From assembly GCA_964450385.1 (NCBI GenBank), contig CAYVEC010000026.1, positions 1 to 23,842 of the forward strand: a DNA stretch of 23,842 nucleotides, read 5' to 3'. The notes below the pieces were generated by a model, which was given only the letters and a program-made list of their open reading frames with translations, had not been told where the DNA came from and made no database searches. Positions 1 to 12,100 of the stretch are shown here, piece after piece; the stretch's first letter is position 1; the number at the start of each line of letters is the position of its first letter. The position numbers were made by a program, and so were the translations under genes. This DNA is from JAKLFA01 sp964450385. Its GTDB lineage: Bacteria > Omnitrophota > Gorgyraeia > Zapsychrales > JANLHA01.

Positions 1-160
1 CGTCGGGACTGGCGCGGGAACGGGGATCCGTTCCGGAGGCAGGACAGGATCGGGATCGGGATCGCGAGCCGGTTGAGGTTCACGCATCACGGGCGGCCGA
101 TCTGCCCCTCGGGCAGGCGATGGGCCCGGAACAACCCTCGGGGGGACCGGGTCAGACGGC
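1..160 (-). other. Pro/Asp-rich low-complexity tail at the window edge (residues 7808-7860)
   Basis: The chain passes into a disordered-looking linker rich in Pro, Asp, Arg and Val (KPSDPVPPRVVP, REPQPARDPDPDPVLPPE). The Asp-Pro repeats come from a repeated GGGATC hexamer at about 47-65. The gene continues beyond base 1. Confidence 0.7.
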
Positions 161-3100
161 TTCCAGATATAGCCGGGGAATCGTTTAAAGAACGATTCAT
201 TCATCCCCCGAATGTCGGTTTCGTTAAAATCCGCCGTCAGAACAAACGCCGCCCAATCGCCGGAAATAAAAACAAGTCCCGCCTGATGGACCTGCCGTAC
301 CTCATCGAGCGATCCGCCGGTCCGCGTCAGAAAGTCCGCGAGACGCCACGCGGCATACCCGTTATTAAAAACAGCGGCGATCCCGGTCACGGTCTCCTCA
401 CCCGCCTCATCGGTCCGGACCCGAACCCCGAGCTTAAAATTCAGGAACGCGTAGACCCTGAGCTCAGGCGACTCGATGATCTCTTTCAATCCTGCCTTCG
501 TCAGTCTGTCTTTCCAAAAACGATAGCGGGAGAACGCCCCCGAGAGCGCGACCTCGCCTGATCGCGCCATCACAAGACGAATATCGGGATCCACCGTCGG
601 AATAATGGGATCGAGCGGGACCATCTCATATCCACGAGGATCCTCCGGATCGATCTGGCGCAAAAAATCCCGATCGATTTCCGAAAGGGGATCCGGATCG
701 GTCCCGGGGAAAATATCCGGGCCATCTCCCTCTTCCGCATCTGAAACCGGCTGTTCAAAGACAAAAGGAGTGGTCTCCGACGATTCAGAACGTTCCGTTG
801 CTTCTTCCTCGTGATCTGCTGTGATGAGGCGGCTCAACATCCAACACGCGGCCCACACCCCGATCACGGCCCACGCCAGGCACCCCCGCCGCCGGTTAAC
901 GCGCCGGCCCGTACCACCCCCATCCGATGGGACAACCTCTCTCCACGCGTCGGCCATCGCGAAGGCGGTCCCGTCGGATAAACGGGAACGGTTATAGGCC
1001 AGATGGGCCTGAATGGCATCGGCAAGATTGCGTTTTCGACGGCTGTTGTCAAGGGCAAGACGATAGAGGGCACGGAGGTCAGACCAGCGGGCCAGCCGCA
1101 GGCGCGGTTGACCCTTCCTCATCTTAATACAGACGAGGTGCCTTAAAACGAACCACATCGGCCCGCCGCGGATCCCGTGATGGAGCCGGCGTTCCATTTC
1201 CTCGACGCTCGCCTCGCGCTCCAGGAAGAGATCCGCATTCCCGTTCGCGATCGCCTCCCGCAACGCCGCTATCCTCCAGGCATAGAGACCGAGCGGCCTG
1301 TTGTGCGTCGGCTCACCAAGAGGGATCTCGATCCGCGCGGCCGCCGCGCGGTCATGGGCCCCATCCGCGGATGTCCTCTCCCTGCCGACATAGGCCATGA
1401 TATGGCTTTCCCCACGGACCCTCGCCGCAAGAATCCGGCGCGCGCCATCCAGACCGCGCCACGCCCCAGCCGGATCCTTAACAACGACAATAGGAGGAAA
1501 GGCCCTCTGCGGTCGCAACGAATAGCGATAAACGCGTTCCGAGAATTCGATATCAAACTCCGGGAGACAGCACATCTGCGTCGCACAATAAACCATCCGA
1601 TATTTGATCCATTCCGTGGTTAAGACCTGCTCGTCTCTAAAAAGTTCGTCGATCCTGACCGTCTCCCGGCTCCAGAGATACCGGTCAAGATGGAGCGCCT
1701 CGGCATCGCGCGCATCAACCAAATGCCGGCGCAACATCGCACGAATCCCCGAGCGGTATCCTGCCTGCGCGTGAACGGCGGAACGCATGAGCCCCGCCTG
1801 GGCCTGCAGCGCCTCATCACGGTCCACGATAATCGCACGGAGGACGATCTGTTCCCACGCCGGATCAGAGAACAACGCTGAGGGGACGCGCCAAAAGATC
1901 CCGCCGTCAGGCTCATCCCAGGCGATCCTGATCCGATCCATATCCTCTGGTGAATTAGGCACGGAAGACCCATCGTCCGTGACCGTTCCTTCCTCAAAGG
2001 CGCGCCGCACCGCAGCCGCCATATCCTCATAGGTCTGACGAGCCGTATCCGCCACATCAGGATATCTCGCCGCGATCGCGAGCATGTCGCGCGCGCACAT
2101 GGCATAATCAGCGCCTTGCTCTCGTCCCCTGCCTGAATCGGTTGGCCCGGCAGACACCGGCCTGTGACCCGACTCTCCCGCCGCTTTGCAGAGACCTCTC
2201 GGCGTCTCGTGTTCCGCACTCGGGGCATCGTGACCCGAAACATCCGGCTCGGCGAATCGCCCCAGCGAAACAATAATGGCTATCCCCAGACCTCTTCCGG
2301 CCCTATGCCATCGCGCATTTGCAGCCCACCGCCTGCTTGCCATATAATCCGGTAGCGATCGGGATACAGGGGCAGCTCCAATCACCGGCGGAACGACTTC
2401 AATATACTCTCCACCCGAAAGATCCGTAAACAACAAGACCGGCGCCCCCTTCGCCGGGTCTGTCTTTTTAAATTCAGGTTTCGATGAAATCACCAGCTGT
2501 TTTCTCGATCCATTGCCATCGACAAAGGCATCGATCCCAAGAAGAAACAGAACCCGTCTCATATTCCGGTTCTCGGCGAACAGGATCGTCACCCTAAACG
2601 GCACCACGACCCGTTGACCGCAGACAAACGACGGATCTTCAGCCACCACGATCTCTTCAGGATGATGGGGCCGCCTCATCGCCATCAGGGCCTCTTCAAA
2701 ATCAGACGGGATCGCCAGCGTTATGATGATCGCGCCATCCTGACGCTTGAGGCCATCCCCATCCGTCACAATGCCCTGGGGTTTCCCTGCCTCAGGCGCG
2801 ATCATCATGTTATAAATAACATGAAGGGCCATGACCGTGATCACCGGGAACGTGAAATGCAGGCCGCACAGACCAAAGAGCGCAAGGAACACGATATTAT
2901 AGAAAGCGCCCCAGCAGGCAAGGTACGCCACCGTCGAGGCGTCAGGCGTCATCGCGATAAAACGGCCGTTCACAAGGTAGAGGACTTCCTTACGGTGGGC
3001 CCACGGATACCAAACCGTGCTCACGACCGCGCCGATCGCCAGACCGAGCAGCGCCCAGACCAGGGGTTCGACCGTGTTCATGAACTGCGCGACCGAGCCA

Positions 3101-6100
3101 AACAGCCGGCCGGCACCGCCGATGAGGAACAACTGAAAGAACAATGGCTCTGTCACCGCCCGCATCAATGAGATCGTGCGGTCGGACCAGCCCATCCCCT
3201 GCAAATCCCGGATCTGCTGTCCCCAGGCCCCGCTCGCCGCAACGCCGAGCGGACCTCTCTTCATCTGTGTTTTTTGAGCACTGAAACCCGCGGCGCTCGC
3301 TAAAACGCTCGCCAAAACGACTCGGGCCCCTCTCGTCGTGAGGCCCTCACGATCGTCGAGATCAGCAATCATGGCCGGGTCATGGCTTTGTCGCGCAAAG
3401 GCCTCAGCGTCCGCCGAAGCCCTCTCGTTCCCTACCCGATCGACGATCCCAAAGAACTCTTCTTGATGTCCCGTCAGAAAAGAGTGGATCGCCTCAAACG
3501 CCGTTGCCACATCAGGTGTATACCGGCCTTGTGCCAAATCCTCAAACATGGCATAGGTCTGAACATGCACCGCCTTGTCGTGCTCCGTGAACTCCTTGTC
3601 CCAGCGCAACTGGAATTCCCGGCCGTCCTTCACAAAACCAGCCGCCTTCGGCCCGCTATATCCGACGTACACGGCACATGCCGCGATAAAATCGAGGTAT
3701 CTCGTTTTAACCGACTCCGGCGTCCTCCCCTCATACCGAATATCCAGCAGACCGTTCAACACACTCTGTTCCGACCCATAAATAGAATGAACAAATCCCT
3801 TGGGAATCGCGTGAAGGACCTTCGCGATGACTGTTTCGAGCTCATCAAAGAACAGGGTCTGTTCGATATTGGCCGAACACCGGCGCAGGAGTGCATAATG
3901 ATGATCGATGCCCCGATGATAACTGATCTGCCGAAAACCCTTGCTCCACGTCAGGCCGAAACAACCCTTCCGATGGGACAACCATCGTGTAAAACGACCA
4001 AAGCGCTCTTCGGCCGGTGAGACCTCGCCCGCATCCGTCCAGCCCTCGCCCGAATATTTTCCAGGAAAGACCAAAACCGTTCCGCCGGGCCGAATCGCTC
4101 GAAGAAGCCTCACGATCCCCCGTTCGTATTCCGCCTCAGTCACCAGGCCGTTCGGGAACCCAAAGAGATGCGGGACAAGAGCCACATCATACTGCCCGTC
4201 GTGACCGGACAGATCCAAGATGTCCCCCTGTTCAAAAGCGATCCGCTCAAGCGGGGTCTCGGGCATCCCCTGCTCCACTCGCGACCGAATGGCTCTAAGA
4301 TGCTCCTGCATGCGTATCGATTTGTGCGCGCTGAATTCAAACAGGTCCATCCATGTCCCAGATTCATCGCTGTCATCCCAATAAAGCGCCCGGGCCTTTT
4401 GCCACGCGATGACCGCCGGATCAAGGTCGATCCCCATCACACGTCGAGCCCCGCAGACGATCATCCAGAAGGGCAGTGTCCCGTACGCCGGAAGGACGAG
4501 GACATCCTTGCCATAAAAAAGACCTCGGACCTCATCAATCCCCTCACCTGAATCAAGAAAACTCGAATACCATGTTTCGCCTTCAAGACGGAGCGGCTCG
4601 CCATTCAAGCGGGTACGTTGCCCGGACAGGATCAGCCGCCGTTCCTCATCGCTTAACGCGAGCCCGAGCATCCCGCCGTCAGATCCGTTCCGCGCGCCGA
4701 TGACCGCCTCCCCGCGCTCCGGCCGCTCTTGACTCAATAAATCAGAGATCCTCTGCGGGACCTCTTCAGCAGAGAGATGCCTCAGATCATAGGAACGGAG
4801 TGTCTCCTGGAGGAAATGCTCATCATAAGGAGGCTCGACAAAGACCATCCTCGGCAGACGCATCCAATCCGCAAGATGAGCGACCCCGGAGTTCTCAGTC
4901 ACCACAACCGTCCGCTCCGTCAACGTGACCAAGGCCGCGACGCGGAGGACGTCATTCTCTTCCTCCTCCCCGCCTCCGACACGGATCAACCGATCATCAA
5001 AATCGCTTAAGGCCGCATAAAATTTACGGATATGCTGTAAAGGTGAGAAATCCGTCCGCGTGCTCCACCAAAAAGGTCCTTCATTAAAGACAAGATAGGC
5101 CGTCGGAAGATCCCGGAGAATATGCTCGGCGAGGTTCCTATAGTAGATCTCAGAGGACAGGATCTGACGGCGTGAATGTCCCGGGAGGAGCCGTTTTCGA
5201 AAACTCCCTGATCTGCCGTAAAGCGGATTCAAGACCACCACCTCCGCGTCGCTCGAGAAACCCGGATGCGTCTGACGCGCGGTCTCAACCATCTCCGCCC
5301 TTTTTCGATTCACCGCCGGCGACAGCTGCGCCCGCGAGAGCGCCTCGGGCTGAACATCCGCCCCTTCCGGCATCAAGCCCCACCCATTTAAAGCGATCCA
5401 GATGTTCATGTGCGACGGAAGGGCCGGATCCCACGCGGCACAGGGGGCCACGCGTGTCCGGTCGCCAAGGAACAGATCGACCGACCCGAGCGATATATAG
5501 AGGCGCGGCGGGTGATGCGGGTCCAGGATCCCGGCATACTCCTCGATCAATGTGCCGATCGCGTTAATAATAAAGATTTTCTCGCCGGGTCTCAGGTCGT
5601 TCGGCACCTCATCGAGCACCTCATATCCCGCGGCCGCGGGATCAATGATCTCAAGCGCCGGGCACACGATCTGAACCCGCGCCTTCGGATTCCAGAAGAT
5701 CTTTCGCAGACGGCTCGGCAGGAGTTGCCAGGCGGTCAGCACCGGCCAGCTCAAAAGATTTTTCCTGCCGAAAACGATCACCCGGTCAAACGATCCGAGC
5801 TCATCATGACTAAAGATCTTGGCGCGGGCACGGCCCTTCTGTGGACGTGCCTCGTCCGCGGCGGGATGTCGGTCCCTCCCTGCGACCATCGCGCCGTCCG
5901 CATGGACAATCCCCTTACCATCAGCCTCCTGCCGCAGAGCGTAGGGCATATAGCGGTCCAACCGGGATCCCGCCATGATCCCCGGCAGATCCCATATCCA
6001 GACCTCACGCCATTCAAGATGACTGAATCGCCCCGAAAATTTCGATTGCACCGCCGGGCCGATAACCCCAGAACGGGCAAAGAGCGGTGAAATAAAGATC

Positions 6101-9100
6101 GCCCCGGGCCGCATTTCTCGATCCAGCTTATCCAATATCCGTTCAGCAAATTCATGTTCACAATCATCCGCGGATGTGAAGAAGAAATACACAATATCAT
6201 ACCCGCCGATCGGGTGGGTGAGGACATCACCTTCGATCAAGTCAAGGCGCAGCCCGCCCTGCCCTTTCTGCTCGCGAAGATGCTGAATAAAGGTCTGAGA
6301 AAACACATGATGGTCGTGACTGATCTCGATCGAATCAACCTGGGCCCCGGTGATCGCCGCGAGCCCGGCAGCAAAGGCCCCTCGATCAGTCCCTATATCA
6401 AGGATCGCTAGATCTTCAACACGCTGACGCGACACGTGCGCATGATGGGTAATCCAGGCAACAAGGTCTGGGATCATCTCGGGCAGCGTCGACATCGACA
6501 CGCCATGCTCGGTCTTACCAGGAACACGGATTCCCCGTCCAGACTGCTCGGCAGTAAACAACGTCAATTCATCGAGAATCTGTGAATACGTCATCACCGC
6601 CGACTCCATCCCGCACGGCTGTGTCACCATGCCCTGGTCATGCTGGCTGTCACCCGGCGTCACCGCTGCCTGACCAGGATCAGACACAAGGCGCGGTGTG
6701 CGCATGTCAGATGTCACCCGCCCGATAAAGGCCGGCCCGTGTGAAAGATGTTCAAATGGTTCCGCCACAGGATCGATCTGAAGACCCTTCCCCTCACGAG
6801 CCGCTGAGGCGCTGATATCCCGCGTGACATCCCCGTGCATGCCCATAAAAATAAGCGAGCCGCTCCTGACCATGGCCCAGAAGCGATCCAGCGTCTTATC
6901 GAAATAATTAACGACAAAAAAGTCCAGGACATTCGCCGCCACAACAACGTCATACTGAAGTCCTGGATTCTCTTCAAGATGATCCTGAAAGGTCTCCTCA
7001 TAAAAATGGACGCGATCAAAGAATGCGCCATAGCTTTTTTTATCATCTCGATAAAACTTTCCGACGTTATTTCCGAGGATTCCTTTATAATATCGCATCC
7101 CAACTCTGTTTGGTTCCATCACATCGACGGGGCACCCCACAAGCCCCAGCAAAAGACCTGCCGTGGCATTAGCGCACGGCCCCAGATCCAAGATCCGCTG
7201 CCCGGCCCGTACGCCATACCGATCCATCAGCTGCGCAAATGTCAGCCAATCTTCTCTAAATCCAAACCCTCCCCTCGCGAGCATGCGATGAGCGGCATCG
7301 ACCACCGTTCTCGGAACGTTCATAACCGATTCAGCAGACGCTACACCCTCTCCTTCCCCAGCATAGGAGGAGGTCATTGCCGGGTCCTCTTCTGCGACCA
7401 TCGCGCCGTCCGTCAGCGCCGGGATCGTCTGCTCAAGATGCGCGGCAATCGCCTGAAAATATCCGTCATCGGCCTGCCGGCTGACATAACCCGGCGATTC
7501 GGCAAGATAGATCTCTTCACCGAGCCGAAGCGACCGCCCCGTTAAGAAACGAACCAGCGGCGCGCTCTGCGCGGCAAAATACCGTGGCTCGATATGATAA
7601 CCCGTGACATCAGCCGAATGCCCCCACAGCCGCACAAGCGGATCCTTATAGAGCGAGTAGGCATCAGCATCCACCGTCAGGACCGCCTCGCCTCCGCGGA
7701 TCGTGTCAAGCGCGACCTCCCCAGCGCGGCCTTCACGTTCGACCGGGATCGCTCGCGGCCACCACCAGACCCGTCTCTTCGCCCAGACCCTGGCCCCCTG
7801 CCACCGAAGAATTTTTCGAAGCGGAGAAACGTGAACAAAATACTCGGCCCACCCTTTGTCCAAAAGCCGCCATCCCCAGTTCCCTTCATCAAGAGGACAA
7901 AGACCCTGGCGCAAATTCCCGATATCTGAATGCGCGTCAAAATTGATCACCGCCATCGCCGGCCGGCCCGCGCGCGCGAAACGGTATTGGAGGTACGGAT
8001 AGATCTCATGATGGTCCTTGATCCGGACAACCGATATCCCTGCACCCGCCGCGGCCTCTTGCGGACCGCTCACCATGGCATGGTCAGAACCTGTCCCCGA
8101 TGCCGCCGGCTCGGCATGGAGATCAACGATCGAATGACCCTCCTGCGCGCCCATGAACGGGACCGCATTGATCAACCCGATGGCCGCGCGCGCCGCCGCC
8201 ACGCGAACGCCCTGATGAGTGTCCCGCTCCGCGGCCCAGAGAAGAAACGGCACCGCCTCCGGATCCCCCCATTCGCCGAGTTTTGCCGCCGCCGCCTCGC
8301 GAGGCCAGCCAGAATCAAACATCAGTGTCTGGACCAAACGCAGCGTCCGAAGCCAGGTCGAACTATCAGGTTTCCATTCACGGATTATCTTGGCCCGCTC
8401 GAGCGGATCCTTGGTCCCTGTATCCTCAAGATAATGACGCATAAATCGCGCCACATCCTCATCGACACGCGCCTGAGCGGTGAGGAGTTTCCGAAGATTC
8501 CACATCTGCCAACTAAAGATCCCCCAGTCCACCAACGGAGAACGGATCCACGGACCCACCCTCATAAGGGCCTGATTGACCGCGATATACATCGCCTGCC
8601 ACACATCCCAGGAATGACGAAAATCAGGAAAGACCGTGCAGGTCCTCTGCTCGATCCAGCCCGCGAGCGCCTCAGAGCTCACCATCGCCCCGTCGGCCGC
8701 GAAACGGCGAGCCCCCATGAAATAGTCTCTCTCCTCCTGGATTCGATCAACAACATCCCGAGGCACCTGCGGGGCCAAAATCACCGGAAGCTTCTCTTCA
8801 AGATAATCAAACCAAATAAGGAGGCCTTTTCGATCTTTAACGCACCAACGCATCCAGTGCCGAATATACGCGGCGGTCTCGGAAGGATCCAAAAAGAGAC
8901 GGCCGAGCACCGGCACGAATAAACACATACGGTCCGTCCAAAAAAGACCGTCTCCAATGATGTCAATCACTCGCGCATCATTCTCTGAGATATAGGATAT
9001 CCCACGTAGATCAGACGATGCCTGCACCGATCTCAAAAGCCGGCCAACGATCTTCTTCGCGGCAGCATCGCGCTCGGTCATCATGATGGGCCGCAAAAGA

Positions 9101-12100
9101 ATCCGGGGTATCTCATCGAGATACGACGCGATATCCTCTCGCGTCAACAGCCCGTTTAACGCATCCCAAATATCTTGATCAATGTCTTGCGCCCGTTCCC
9201 GGCCATAAAAGACCTGCGCCAATCCATGGGACTTTAGATTCTGAGCGAGATTCCTTAAATAAAGGAGCTCCTTCTCATGCCGTTTCATGTCTGTCGTGTG
9301 CACATAATGAACATTCCGCGCGACGATCAGATTGAATCTCTCAGAACCGGCGAGAGCGGCAAAAGCGTCCTGATCCAGCACGTCCAAGGCCGCAAAAGCG
9401 ATCTCAATCCCCCACCGTTGAGCGAACGTGTCAAGGCTCAGGATCCGACTTCGCGCCCCGTCAACCGCCTGAAAAAATCTCCGGAACTTATATTCAGAAT
9501 CTGCGTCACTGAGATCGTGTGTGTCTTTTTCTCGCAAAGGATGGTGAACGTTCTCTGTGAAATAAATGCCGCGGCGCGCGATCTCAACAAGCCGAGGATC
9601 AATATCGGTGATCGTCACCCGGGTCCGGAACCGTCGCCCTGACGCCTCCACATGTCGTGCGACCGCCATCACAACATCATACCCTTCCTCACCCGAAGAA
9701 CTCCCGACGGTAAGAATATTTAGCGTTTCGCCCGAGACCATCTGTGTGATGGCTCTCCCGACGGCGTATATCAGGCTGTAACCGTTTCGGCCAAAATGAG
9801 TTTTCGGAATCGAGACCGCCTGCTCGTCTGTCCACGGATCTCCCGACACCGCGCGCCCCTCTTCCATACCGCCCACCATCGCCCCGTCGGCCGCGGGGGT
9901 CGGGACGTTCCGGATGACCGTCTGGATGCCGTCTTCGAGCGCGCGCAAGACGGGACCCTCGGCCTCACCACCCATCGTCACCTTGCGCTCTTCCCTTAAT
10001 AAGTGCCGGAGGGTCTCCGCGGCCTCGTACCCTCCCAACGCCACAATGGTCCGAATGATGGTCAGCCGAAGCTCCCGGCCGCCTGACTGGGACTCAAAAC
10101 ACCGTTGAAACGCCCTGCCAAAATACGGGATGAGCCGCTCGTCATGAAAGGTGTCTAAGGCCTCAATCAGCCGCTGCTGATCTTCAATCAATTTCTTCTT
10201 CCTCAAATACGCGAGGAGAAACGGCAGTCCGGCCGCCCCCAGGGCAGCGGCCGCCTGGACATCATTCCGTTCAAAGGCCGTGAGGATCAGCCGGTACTGG
10301 TTTCTCACGGCATCGATCGTCGCCGGCCAAAAAGGCGTGTCCTGACACCCTTCCCATAAGCCCTGCGCCACCGCGGCCTCATGATCCTCTGCCATGTCGA
10401 GCAGGGCCCGTGCCGACTCGACCGACACCTTCGCGGTCCCCCAATAGTCATCATCATAGAGCCCTTGGACCAAGAACGCGACCGCTTCGGGACTACCGAG
10501 AGCGGCGATCTCGCGCACGATGGCCACCCTTATTCCCGCTGACGATTCACGTTCAAAAGACCGTTTGAGTTCCACTAGGCCGCTCGAAGGAATGTCCGCG
10601 ACCGCCTCCGACCCGCCGGTCGCCGGATCATCAAAAACAACCGCGGTATCCTCGTCAGCCGCATGCCGCCGGCGCGCCTCGATCTCAAGACCCGCCTTGT
10701 CTAACATCTCCGCATACTGATCAAACGACATCGATACCCTCGCGGCCTGAGAGCTCAAAATAGCTCTCAGGACCGATGACACGGCGTGTGAAAGCTGCGG
10801 CGGATCCGGGTGGTTGTGCCAATCAAGAAGCCAGGCGATAACACACGACAACGAATAGATCTCAAAATTCTGCCGCCGCTTAAAGACCTCTGATGGACTG
10901 ATCTCGAACTTCGCACGGGCATTGAAATCCCGATTCCCTTTATTCGCGAGACCGCGATCGATGAATTCCTCCTCATGCCTAAAGGAGAGCCCAAAATCAA
11001 GGAGCTTCACACGCCCCGTCGTCGTGATCCATAAATTCCCGACATGGATATCCCAATGACATATCCCCAACGCCTCAAGCCGTGCCAAAATACGCGCCGC
11101 ATCACGACCCATCCGCAGAACCTCGCGGATATCCGCGCGCCGTCCGGTACGGCAGCACCAGTTATCAAACGTCTCTCCCGCCTCAAGAGGCGCGAGAAGG
11201 ATCACGCGGCCGCCGTTCGGGAGCTCAAGAAAATGCCGGGCGGTCGTGATGTCCTCAACCCCGGCCTCTTGTAAGATCGCATGGATCTCTGCCTGAGGCG
11301 TAATAAATCGTTCCTGAAATTCACGCGTCGCCTCGGTCAGACCGGACCGCTCTTCAGTAAAGACATCGTCCGCGTATTTCGCAAAAAACTCCTGCCCCTC
11401 ATAAGAGACCCTCCGGATCGAACTAAGCCCGGGATACCGCTGAATGATCTTCCCGAGAACGATCCGTTCCCCGCTCTCCTCAGGGAACGGCACCGCCTCC
11501 CAGACAACCGCCCCCGCCGCTGGAGCCTGGGCGAGCATGGCATGATCCCCGATCCGGGTCCGTTTAAACACCACCTTTCCTCTATCCGTCCGGCGGACCT
11601 CAACATGCTCACGAACCAGGGTCTCCCCTCCGTGGAACACCTTAAGGGTCAGCGCGGCCACAGCCGCCGACGGGTCTCCGGGATAGATCGAGGCGACCTC
11701 AACAAGGACCCCTTCATTCTGGATCGGAGAAAACCCGTCGAGATTCAATCCGGGACAGACCCTAATGACCCCTCGCTGAGACACACGCCGCACAACAGGT
11801 CCCGGCACAATCCGCTCACGGCCGAACTCCCGGATAAACCGTTCCCACCCCGGCAGGGATAAGATCCGACGCACCGCCGGCGTAATCCCAAAGAACGCAG
11901 GCCCGCGTTTAAGCCGGACCCGCAGATAGAACCACAGCCTGCCGAGATCCGCCTCCATCGCCCGCGCGGCCTGCCACAACATCGGCTGATAACGACCCGC
12001 GCGGGTCTCGCCGACAGCCCAGGCAAGCCGCGCGACGATCTCCTTTTTCTCCCAACCCGCGTCCTTTGCGATCGTCCTTTCATTCCCCACCATCGCGGAA

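Noticed and set aside
1620..2273. A 217-codon minus-strand ORF in another frame
   Set aside because: It overlaps the giant frame on the same strand. Its product is dominated by Arg, Ser and Gly without domain pattern, while the giant frame here continues coherent sequence.
6835..7545. A 236-codon plus-strand ORF
   Set aside because: Antisense to a clear methyltransferase motif region; no motif of its own.
7930..8922. A 330-codon plus-strand ORF
   Set aside because: It lies wholly antisense to the UPF0489-like, HEAT-like and adjoining parts of the giant frame, is very rich in Arg, Pro and His, and has no recognisable motif. It is a shadow caused by GC-rich codon use on the other strand.
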